This document shows positions 57,101 through 64,000 of a DNA stretch of 64,000 nt, piece by piece. How positions within the stretch are numbered: the first letter of the stretch is position 1; each line of letters starts with the position of its first letter. The position numbers were made by a program, and so were the translations under genes. Below the pieces are notes generated by a model. That model made no database searches. It was given only the letters and a program-made list of their open reading frames with translations, and had not been told where the DNA came from. The stretch comes from Amphibalanus amphitrite. Lineage: Eukaryota > Arthropoda > Thecostraca > Balanomorpha > Balanidae. The DNA is taken from NCBI RefSeq assembly GCF_019059575.1, contig NW_024881707.1, positions 434,001 through 498,000 of the forward strand. Direction: 5' to 3'.

Positions 57101-60100
57101 TTAACACAACGGCAGCTAGCGCGTACGGGTGCGATTCCTGTCGAGTTATCAGTAGCAGAAACATAGTAGAGTGATACATGATCAGGTTCTGTTATTTTGG
57201 CATTTGCACGTAAGCGATTGAAAAGGTCACGAGCAAAAGTTATCAGCAGAAAATGGGGAAATGAGAAATTATACCTAAGTCAGTACGGCAAACGCTTAAA
57301 ACATGCCGAAAAGAAGAAAATTTTTCGTTTACTTAACTTAAAGTATATTAACTAGTCTGTATCAAAATTAATATATGAACAGCAGAAGTCTGAGCTCCAT
57401 AAATATCAATATCAGTGCAAATGCCACTCTCCCGATCGGCCGGCCTCGGACACTGTCTGGTCCGGGCGACCACTTCATTAGGGCGACTGGAGCGCCCGCC
57501 CTGGTCGGGAGCCCGATTCGAACGCTCGCCGAATTATTCCCGGCACGCAGGCCCTGTCCACTCCAGATACCATCGGAAAGTGGCGTCACTGAGACCAGTG
57601 ACGCCACGCTGCGCCGTCCAATGCCGATTAAAATCGCCCGAAAATGAAGCCTTGACGCTTGGCTACATAAAAATTAAAACACCTTCCACTTACTGGCATC
57701 TTCACGAGCATTATATCTTCCTAATGGTGATACAGGTGATCAATATAACTGCAACTGGGATTTCTGGTCATGTGAAGATAAAACGCCTCTGACTTACCAT
57801 AACCTTGCGTCCAGGCCCCTGGCTTCGGACGGTGACACCCATCCACTGGCCTTCCTTCAGCTCGGTATCGGCCGGCGGGTTCAGAGTGATGCCGTCTGCA
57901 ACCCGGCGTTTGATAGTCAGATGGGTACTCGGGACACTCAGTAGGTCAGACGGGTAAAAATAACTATATACAGTCAGACGGGTACGGTCAAATGGTCAGA
58001 CAGGGGCAGTCAAACAGGTACGGCTCTCCAGCAAAAGAGTCGTTGGTTAACCGATGTGTTTTTCGTAATATAACTTTAAATGACAGGGCCACCTCAGTAA
58101 AACGACACAATGGAAAAGAGAAGAGGGCTCGTGCGGATACTTTGGCAACGGTTTTCAAACACCATTAGACGTATTCATCAACGCAGACCGATTTTTGTGA
58201 AGTTGGTAACCAACAACTAAATACCTGGAGAGCCGTACATTCAGATGGTCAGACAGGTACAATTAGACGGTCAGACGGCAGGTCAACACAAACGTCTAGC
58301 GGTCACACACGGGTACAGTCAAACGGTCAGGCGGGCACAGTCAGGTGTTAGACGAGAGAGGTCGAATACAGCCTAATCATACACACAGACGGCCAGACGG
58401 TTCAATACGACAGACACAGGCATACCGTAATAGTCAGACAGACGGGTATATAATATAGTCAGATGGTCAGATTGAACAGTCAGACTCAAAACAGTCGTCT
58501 CAGTCAGACGAGCGCTGCCAGTCAGGCAAAGTCAGAAGTCCTCAAATGGTCGCTCGATTCGCACAGACAAACAATCAGCGACATCACCGCATGGGACGGG
58601 GATATGGGAGGCAGGACACCCTAGCCAAGATTGTGGCACTCACGTGTTGCCAGGAAGGCTACAGCCGCGGTTCCATGTGCAGAGCCGACTATTAGCCAAC
58701 CACAGATGGCTGCTGCGGCTTGTGGCCATCAGATGTGGTCGCAGGCAGGAGGGGTTCGCACAGGAAAACCAGCTCGACTCGGGAAGGCGCTCACAGGACG
58801 TGCAGTGGAACCGCGGCAGGGCTGGATGCTGGTTTACATAACCTTGGCTGGATGTAAATGAGGTGGGACTGGTAGCGGTTTCTAGTGTTCCACGGTAGGA
58901 TAATGCACGGAGTCGGTTTGTTTTGAGCAAGACAATATATGTCGACGGTAACTGTGTTGTTGTCACGACAGTGATATAAAAATGTCACCAGGATATAGAC
59001 AATATCACGGTCAGTTAGCTCCACGCCCAAACCATTCCAAAAGTTCGCACACATCATTCAGTTAGTGGTGAAGCATGCTAAATATCACGAAACTCACGGC
59101 AAACATATTGTATCAGTGTCAGGGGGTCTTACAAGACAATTCAAGGATTTTAATGCACCACAACAACTCATTCCATGCTGAAACGGTACCGTCAAAAAAT
59201 ATTTCCTCTTAAAAAAACTCATAAAAATGCAACTGTTGCGCGCAACAAGTGCAATATTGGCTGGTACGATTAACGCAGCTTGGCCGTCGAATGAATATCA
59301 CCCATCGATTGATCAGAGAAATCAAACATTAACAAACATGTTCACGATACACATGCACAGTGCATTGTTCCCGGCAATCACCAGAAGCGGTTGTTCAGCT
59401 GGCATCGCCTCGTCGCCCGTCTACCATCTGTTCACCCTGTGCCTTCGCTGGAAACCGCAGGAAAGCAGGAGCCCCATATTCCATAGCAGCTGGAACGGCG
59501 TCGGTCATAATTTCCAAGTCCCAGGCAAGGCCGTACAAGCAATGCCAAACTTATTTAGGAGCCAATGCCACATTTGAAATAGGTATGCACCTTAATTCTG
59601 CGTTATGGTAGGTATGCAATGCAGGCATACAAACTGGTGTCTTGCATTTCTACAAAGGTGTGATGGTTACTACATTACTTATATTTAGTTGAGCTGAGTT
59701 AGCTAAAGATTTTGCTTACAGAGTTAGCTGATATTTATATTGGCCGCTTAATTCACAGCTCACTGTAATATGGGCTGAAGGCCCGACCTCGCACCTGGTT
59801 TCCAGGCCGTCCGCTGGCGCCACCGTAATATCCCGGCCCGGGCTACCAATATCGGTGCAGCGCTATCTCAATGAGCGCGCTGGCTGTTCAGTGTTCACAC
59901 AAACTGTGTTTGCCAGCGATAAGATAGGTGCTATTAGGTGTGCAGACCGCAACAAGGACCCGCTATCTACCGCGGTGACACACACGAGAGGGAATTACAA
60001 CAGGAAAAGTATATCGGCAATTACCGATAGACATATGGCACAAAAAAAAACTATAAAACAATGAGCATTTTGCGTCGGAAAGACACGACTTCGTAACGCT

Positions 60101-63004
60101 CAGCTTTGGCCATGTTGCGATCAATCCGCGACAAGGCCGTTCGCATCTCCCCTAATGCAATGTTCTGACACATTCTGGGAGACTGGCAATCTTGTCACGA
60201 TTTTAATAATGACGAGTTATTTTGATTCAATGACAAACTGTGAGAAGTAAACGTTTAGCGGATCGTAACTTTCATGTCACTGGAAATCAGGATACTGTTG
60301 CACACCTATCATACGTGATTACGCTGCAGCCGATACCTACCTACTTCAGGCTCGGTAAATTAGCGTTTAGTAAGTAAGGAAGCATTGCAAGGCGAGTTTT
60401 TCGGGATGCGGGCTATGTAATACACGTGAGATAGGCATTCATCGTTGACATTTCGCTGAAGTTCCTGGAGAGCCAGTATAACGAACTTAGTAGCAGCTAC
60501 AACCATGGCAGATTAAGCCCCCATCTAATCGCGGCCTATGAGGAGCGTGAAGACGATAATGCTACCCTGCTAATCCGCCTGCGTTCTAATGACATCACGC
60601 GAGCCCGGGGCGGTTTGATGCGCGCGGCTTATAAATCCTGGCACTCACAAAAACGGCCGGGAGGGCTGCCAACGGAGCTGCAAAAATTTCCCAGCAACCC
60701 CCGTCACAGTCAGCAGTCCGACGAGCAGCAACGTCGTATCCAAGTCGAGGAGCATCCAGTCGTGGTACCAATCACGCAGCGAGCGTCCTCTCAGCAACCG
60801 CCCGCGCATGCAGCAGAGCTGTAGCCGTCTGGGGCCCGCCGGTCCCCTCAACCCGTCCTGAAAGCTATAAGCCAGCTGTGGTGTCCGTCTCCGGTTCTTG
60901 GCATAGCGTACAAAGCACACTCCAAACCAACCAGCAGTGTGGAATCATGCAGCTAGAGGGGTGAGCCATTGGCAAAGGAACCGCCAGCCATATGGCCTGC
61001 CCGAGCATGCCTTTTCGTCTCTTTGGTGACCACTTACTCTTGATATACCGTCCTTTAACGGGATCTGAAAAGCACAGTGTCTGTTAGATGGGATATTTAC
61101 ACCGGTTTGGAGGGAGCCAGCCTGCCACCAGAAACATGGATAGCCAGAGTAGAATAGTTAAAAGCCAGTAAGCAAGGCACTAAAACACACAGTGAAAATC
61201 CCCATAAAGTATAAACAACACAAATACTTTGTGAACAAAGGCAGTAAATATTCCCAGAGACATTCATAGCAAACCTACAGAGAACGACAGCCATAGTTTC
61301 CCAAACTACAACACAAGCCAATACGACGTGAGACGTGAAAGACACATACATAGAGTAAGCAGTATGAAAAAGAAATTCGTCAGAAAGGTAGACACCCGTT
61401 ACAGAGCAACGAGGACAGGTAGATGATCAGAGCTGGCGTCGACAGGCGTGACCCGGCCCCGGGTCAACCCTTACCTGTCCCGGCGACCCGACCCGCACCG
61501 ATCGACCCAGAGGGATCGACTCGACTCGCGGACGACCTCGACGGGACGCAAGGAGGCGGGGGCGGAGACGCCTGCGCCTTTTCTCTTCTCGGCAGCCGTT
61601 AGAGGACTTATATTACTAGGCGTGACTAGGAGACGGATGTGCTTTACGTGACCGTCCTTTGCTATGGTGATAGGTCCCGCTTGTCCGTTCTGGGCACAGC
61701 GTGCTTAACAAATTGAATCTCATCATCGAAATGAGCTCTTGAAGCGAAGGTGAGGACTTTCAAGGAGCAACAGTTCTATTAAAACGTTGCTCATCTTGCC
61801 GCCACGTCAACAACTCGTAGCTATATGTAGCTTCTTTCGGCATCAGTGGCGTTATTCATGGCACTGCCACTTCCCAAATGAGCAGACGACGATGTCCCAC
61901 TTCCTCGTCATGCCAGGTGAACATGCGCTGCGCTCATTATGCATAAAATATACGCTGTAAAATGCCGTTAAGTAAAATTGGTCCGATATGTATGCTAACT
62001 AGCATTTCGTAATAAGTGATCAGTTCAATCAGGCTCGACATAATGTGCAGGTATTTTTTACTGATATCCAACCAGCTCAATAAGCTCAGAGCAACTAAGC
62101 CTGGACAAGTAGCTTAGGCTTTTCTTCTCTCGCTTCTCGGCTCACGCGAAACGGCTCAAGCCGGCTCAGCACTGTCTCTTGCAGCTCAGTTAGCAGATCG
62201 TCCTGTTGATGCTTAGTACGACTTGGTCCACCCCTTGCCACAGTATAATATCGTTCAGCTGATGTCCAGTTCAGCTGGCGATTGGAATTTCGTTAGCGAG
62301 CTCTGACTGATGGCAACCATTTATGTCATTAATGACGCCACTTTTATCGGAGAAGAAGGACACGCATCGCTTTTCAAAGAAGCTAGAACAACTGTGACGC
62401 AAGTGAGCAACGCCCCCAGGGCACTGGCCGAAGCATCTTGTCTTGAACCAGGGAAGAGTTTTACCAGACAGCGCTCTTAGAAGCGTTGCACCCTGCTGAA
62501 CAACGTTCATCACTGCAAAGTGGCAGCTTAAAATGTGACGCCGGCGTTACACAACACTGGTAGCAGAATTATGCGTCAGGCTGCGAACTTGCGCTCCCAG
62601 TTTGGCCTGTGGGTCTGAGAGCCTGCCGGACCAGTCGCTTGCATAACGCTCCTCTAGAAGCCCGGATTAATTGCTGTGACAGTTAAATTGTTCACTGAGA
62701 TCAGCCGACAAACACATCGAACGGGTTCCGCAGGACCTCCGCACCGGTCTGAGGAGCCGGGGTTAATCGCTGAGATGCCAGCTGCAGAGCCCGCCACCAG
62801 TGACACGGCCCAATCCTCGCCTCCAGACCTCCCCCGCTGCCGGACCGGACAGGGGCGCAGCTCGCGCTCCACTCACCATAGTGACCGTCCGTCTCCACCT
62901 GCTGACAGTCGTCCTGGCGCGTGGAGAGAGGACACTTCCAGAGTGCCCCGCTCTTCTCCGTGTTGGGCTGCAGGTTCTTCCCCAGTGGAGCGCCGACCAG
63001 AAGC
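44973..63004 (-). CDS. ITGA: Integrin alpha chain, PS2/alphaV type, 17 exons, 5' end missing
   Basis: Exons in transcript order: 63004-62877, 57895-57798, 57076-56943, 55256-55045, 53651-53545, 53046-52940, 52639-52509, 52197-51897, 51530-51420, 50950-50722, 50428-50194, 49919-49771, 48708-48476, 48152-47923, 47584-46194, 45863-45642, 45161-44973. All phases agree: 1401 codons plus TAG. Parts by visible residue: FG-GAP propeller (1-405) with calcium loops [30 protein letters not shown] and [18 protein letters not shown] junction (about 407) and thigh; calf-1 and calf-2; low-complexity insert (about 825-1245); light-chain start with CxxxxxxC; helix (about 1355-1380) and GFFKRRR tail. Integrin alpha chains pair with beta chains as cell-matrix receptors. 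The [13 protein letters not shown] and [17 protein letters not shown] blocks favour the RGD-binding PS2/alphaV branch over laminin-binding PS1. Without the insert, length fits the usual 1000-1050 residues. The signal-peptide exon lies beyond 64000. Confidence 0.95.
45642..45863 (-). CDS. ITGA: Integrin alpha exon: light-chain start
   Basis: 222 bp, encoding [19 protein letters not shown], then [19 protein letters not shown]. The spaced cysteines and the RIWNxTxxE strand belong to the light-chain part of calf-2. N-H-T is a sequon. The acceptor is CCCTCAG and the donor GTAGGT. Confidence 0.95.
46194..47584 (-). CDS. ITGA: Integrin alpha exon with about 400-residue Gly/Ser/Tyr/Arg-rich insert
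   Basis: 1391 bp, completing one split codon and adding 463. It begins with conserved calf-2 sequence ([13 protein letters not shown]) and ends with conserved calf-2 sequence (GEVQQVVFF). Between them is a tail-like insert: a run of about 18 Ser, then Gly-rich segments, then repeated Arg-Arg-Tyr blocks (RRYGY, ERRYTGG, DRRYQGG, EKRYGSG, ERRYGAG) and polybasic runs such as [11 protein letters not shown]. The last basic clusters, DRRTRRD and VRRRRE at about 46259-46315, fit furin sites at the normal heavy/light chain boundary. No RGD was seen. The insert is open in frame, has GC-rich coding bias like its neighbours and keeps the splice phases, so it looks like real coding sequence. Its function is unknown. 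Confidence 0.9.
47923..48152 (-). CDS. ITGA: Integrin alpha exon: calf-2
   Basis: 230 bp, encoding [40 protein letters not shown] and [12 protein letters not shown]. The YEVxNxGPSxV strand and the aromatic W..LLYL strand are calf-2 signatures. The exon ends just before the long low-complexity exon. Confidence 0.94.
48476..48708 (-). CDS. ITGA: Integrin alpha exon: calf-1 to calf-2
   Basis: 233 bp, encoding [20 protein letters not shown] and the strand [20 protein letters not shown]. The C-x6-C followed by LGNP is a standard calf motif. The donor GTGAGT splits a Gly codon. Confidence 0.93.
49771..49919 (-). CDS. ITGA: Integrin alpha exon: calf-1
   Basis: 149 bp, encoding [20 protein letters not shown] and [13 protein letters not shown], the NxGExAYxAxL pattern of calf-1. 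N-T-T is a glycosylation sequon. The donor is GTCAGT. Confidence 0.93.
50194..50428 (-). CDS. ITGA: Integrin alpha exon: thigh to calf-1
   Basis: 235 bp, encoding [26 protein letters not shown] and [14 protein letters not shown]. The last block is the alpha-chain genu disulfide (DCGxDxxCxxxL in relatives). The donor is GTGAGA. Confidence 0.94.
50722..50950 (-). CDS. ITGA: Integrin alpha exon: thigh domain
   Basis: 229 bp, encoding [34 protein letters not shown] and CQEETMFIK, matching thigh-domain strands of alpha chains. The donor reads GTGCGG, the weakest 5' splice site seen in this gene. The join to KDTRDIQ in phase 0 is unambiguous. Confidence 0.92.
51420..51530 (-). CDS. ITGA: Integrin alpha exon: propeller exit into thigh
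   Basis: 111 bp, encoding [14 protein letters not shown] and a Cys, the conserved RARPVV-type junction between the propeller and the thigh domain. The donor is GTGAGC; the split codon completes the Cys of LKC at the next exon. Confidence 0.95.
51897..52197 (-). CDS. ITGA: Integrin alpha exon: propeller blades 6 and 7
   Basis: 301 bp carrying two FG-GAP repeats: [20 protein letters not shown] with [19 protein letters not shown], then [18 protein letters not shown] with LLIGSF. Both have complete D-x-[DN]-x-[DN]-G/S-Y-x-D calcium loops. It ends in VSLI before the ARPIV exon. The donor is GTGGGT. Confidence 0.96.
52509..52639 (-). CDS. ITGA: Integrin alpha exon: propeller blade 5, GAP strand
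   Basis: 131 bp, encoding [20 protein letters not shown] then GAIYIYST, the GAP half of FG-GAP 5. The leading T completes a Gly codon from the previous exon. The donor is GTAAGG. Confidence 0.94.
52940..53046 (-). CDS. ITGA: Integrin alpha exon: propeller blade 5
   Basis: 107 bp, encoding [21 protein letters not shown]. This is the FG strand, followed by the first part of the calcium loop DFDQNGMTD that continues in the next exon. The donor is GTAAGT and the acceptor follows a U-rich tract. Confidence 0.93.
53545..53651 (-). CDS. ITGA: Integrin alpha exon: propeller blade 4
   Basis: 107 bp, encoding [35 protein letters not shown], cited here as the blade in positions 192-226. Where most alpha chains place an Asp-rich calcium loop (D-x-D-x-D after VAVG), this exon has [10 protein letters not shown] with no acidic ligands. 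The following VAGAPR strand is intact. Confidence 0.93.
54409..54949. mobile_element. Small foldback element carrying a nested hAT MITE
   Basis: The outer arms (54409-54457 and about 54900-54949) are inverted copies sharing GTCTCGCGGACGACGAAGAT and flanking bases, with some mismatches. Without the inner element it would be about 150 bp. The target duplication is not clear. Confidence 0.65.
54472..54856. mobile_element. hAT-type MITE, 385 bp
   Basis: Perfect 14-bp terminal inverted repeats TAGAGGTGGCAAAA (54472-54485 and 54843-54856) lie within perfect 8-bp target duplications TTCGAGAA (54464-54471 and 54857-54864). The interior has GGACCCGGT/GGAACCAG-type repeats in both orientations. There is no transposase. 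Its ends differ from those of the MITE at 25398, so it is a separate family. Confidence 0.92.
55045..55256 (-). CDS. ITGA: Integrin alpha exon: propeller blade 3
   Basis: 212 bp, encoding [30 protein letters not shown] and a final SPVDKYSYL. The CQAGTSG block and the GxPGxYxWxGxVF strand are hallmarks of integrin alpha FG-GAP 3. The donor is GTACGT. Confidence 0.95.
56943..57076 (-). CDS. ITGA: Integrin alpha exon: propeller blade 2
   Basis: 134 bp. It opens with VCAHRY, the counterpart of the usual CAPRY/CAPLY, and continues through [21 protein letters not shown] with conserved cysteines. The donor GTGAGA splits an Arg codon completed by the exon ending at 55256. Confidence 0.92.
57798..57895 (-). 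CDS. ITGA: Integrin alpha exon: propeller blade 2 start
   Basis: 98 bp, encoding [22 protein letters not shown]. This is the FG-GAP 2 entry, where the family has QWFGATV and a following V-x-ACAPxY. The donor is GTAAGT and the exon ends in phase 0 before VCAHRY. Confidence 0.92.
57910..58530. repeat. Imperfect GTCAGACGG(GTACA) minisatellite
   Basis: Many irregular units such as GTCAGACGGGTAC, GTCAGACAGG and GTCAAACGGTCAG occur from 57915 to 58020 and from 58240 to 58520. The units vary in length, so it is an old degenerate array. Confidence 0.75.
58021..58235. mobile_element. TA-flanked TIR element, 215 bp
   Basis: The ends CGGCTCTCCAG and CTGGAGAGCCG are perfect inverted repeats, with further complementarity (GTTGGTTAACC near 58040 and GGTAACCAAC near 58205). 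TA flanks both sides (58019-58020 and 58236-58237), as for Tc1/mariner-type MITEs; GTAC is an alternative reading. It sits inside the minisatellite. Confidence 0.65.
62877..63004 (-). CDS. ITGA: Integrin alpha exon: propeller blade 1
   Basis: 128 bp, acceptor CTGTCTGCAG, donor GTGAGT. It starts with [10 protein letters not shown], the classical end of FG-GAP repeat 1, followed by GALWKCPLS and a second Cys, the conserved disulfide of blade 1. One base of a split codon precedes it, so at least one more 5' exon exists. None is recognisable between 63005 and 64000. Confidence 0.93.
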
Positions 63005-64000
63005 CTGCAGACAGACAGAGAGACAGGCTGTGAAAACAATTCATCGACTTCGCCTATCATGTCGGACGTGCGACGACTAACAATAAGGGCCATGCTATGC
63101 TACGGGAGTTTGTCGTTGAGAATCACTGCACGAAATATGAAAGACACCTTGAATAATGCTTGATAAATTGTGTGGTTAATGATATGTCAATCACGAACGA
63201 TAGACGGTGCGGTACGACCCATGACACATGGTTTTTCAACAACAAACCTCAACGACCACAACAAAACAGCCAAAACTCTGATCATCAATCCACCATCCCT
63301 TCCATCTCATAGCAGCACATCGGCATTGCAACACGAACCACTCAGCCAGGGCTAGCGCAACGTTGACCGCCGGACGTACTAAATTTTCCCTTCACCGGAT
63401 TCGGAAGTTGGTCGGTCGACAGGGCGGCCACAAACTGTCTGTGAACCAGCGGCTGAAAATCGCGCGCGTGCCGCCCGCCTGACACCCACACAGCCAAAGG
63501 TCAAACGACGCGCTCGACCTGACAATCCAGTCACACGGCGACGTCTAATTATACATAGTCGTGTTGTGTAGGTCACAGTGCAAGGCGAAAAGTAAATCGC
63601 CCGGGTCAACACGAAACAAATGCAGTGCCGAACTGCATGCAAGAAGAGTAAAATCGAGCGACGTGAAATCCGACGCAGGTTTAAACGGTTTAGGCTATCG
63701 CGTGATAATTCTGGAGTTATACTCACGCTGCGTGAAAATCGAGCTGAGCTCAAACACGCTACATGTCTTTGCGATATAAACCTGGAATGGTTCAGCATCT
63801 TTGCAATGCTCCCTCCTTCCAAAAAGCGCCACCATCAGATTGTATCCCACAGCCCCTGACAGCAACCATCTCCGCACCTCGACAGAAAAGGGCATCATCC
63901 TTCACCAATTCCCGATGCCTGTCGAGCAAGCTACACCCGGATCTTGACTCGGGCAGCCGGCACCAAAGTTCGCGATTAGGTATGCATGACACATACACAC
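63005..64000. other. ITGA: Integrin alpha 5' intron, start part
   Basis: I looked on the minus strand for the signal peptide and the FNxD...YFGxSV block that should precede LLVGAP, and did not find it. Only short, unsupported frames are present. Confidence 0.55.

Larger units (their letters stand above)
45162..57797 (-). other. ITGA: Integrin alpha introns, short to medium
   Basis: Between the exons listed separately, introns range from about 270 bp to 1.7 kb and no extra exon was recognised. The intron 53652-55044 carries a nested pair of TIR elements and a C run at 53947-53962. The intron 55257-56942 has C and T runs (55851-55862 and 56176-56190). Confidence 0.6.
57896..62876 (-). other. 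ITGA: Integrin alpha intron, 5.0 kb
   Basis: This intron separates propeller blades 1 and 2. It begins with a GTCAGACGG-type minisatellite broken by a TA-flanked element. The rest (58560-62876) appears to be unique, and no exon was recognised. Confidence 0.65.

Noticed and set aside
57440-57560. Minus-strand tRNA suggested by GCGTTCGAATCGGG
   Set aside because: It is B-box-like only; no cloverleaf could be drawn.
63695-63898. Integrin first exon in a minus-strand frame
   Set aside because: It lacks a signal peptide and the FG-GAP 1 pattern expected before LLVGAP.

Overview
The window is eukaryotic genomic DNA holding two large, multi-exon animal genes that converge on each other. Exons are GC-rich with GC-biased third codon positions. 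All recognised introns are GT-AG, and many are long and full of small transposons. The two proteins are a calsyntenin and an integrin alpha chain of the PS2/alphaV type. Gene structure, codon bias and transposon load suggest an invertebrate, most likely an arthropod and perhaps a crustacean. The species cannot be named from the sequence, and the arthropod assignment is an inference.

Left two thirds, plus strand (534-40502): a calsyntenin gene in 14 visible exons. The exon phases join into one uninterrupted frame of 866 codons plus stop. They cover the end of cadherin repeat 1, cadherin repeat 2, a LamG-type domain, the membrane-proximal ectodomain, one transmembrane helix and an acidic tail with two Trp-acidic kinesin-light-chain-binding motifs. 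The 5' exons (signal peptide and start of cadherin 1) lie to the left of the window.

Right third, minus strand (63004 down to 44973): an integrin alpha gene in 17 visible exons, one frame of 1401 codons plus stop. Most of the seven-bladed FG-GAP propeller, the thigh, calf-1 and calf-2 domains, the transmembrane helix and the GFFKR tail are present. The signal-peptide exon lies to the right of the window. A single 1391-bp exon inserts roughly 400 residues of Gly/Ser/Tyr/Arg-rich, probably disordered sequence into the calf-2 loop just before the heavy/light-chain cleavage region. This is the most unusual protein feature here.

The non-coding sequence records layered transposition. Calsyntenin intron 5 holds a decayed L1/Tx1-type LINE on the minus strand, split by two DNA transposons. 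One is a 609-bp hAT-type MITE with a 15-bp terminal inverted repeat (TIR) and an 8-bp target-site duplication (TSD). The other is a 781-bp TIR element with a 5-bp TSD. Removing each element with one TSD copy restores the LINE reading frame at that site. The same intron has a foldback palindrome of about 380 bp and exact-period 20-bp and 26-bp tandem repeats. Other introns hold three TTAA-flanked piggyBac-like MITEs, a 219-bp palindromic MITE, a second hAT MITE nested in an older foldback element, and a TA-flanked element inside a minisatellite. In the calsyntenin gene several exon borders have been tandemly duplicated, splice sites included, and short TGACCTC-type arrays sit directly upstream of three acceptors. 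The 4.5 kb between the two stop codons holds the 3' UTRs and a tRNA-like SINE head; no separate gene was recognised there.
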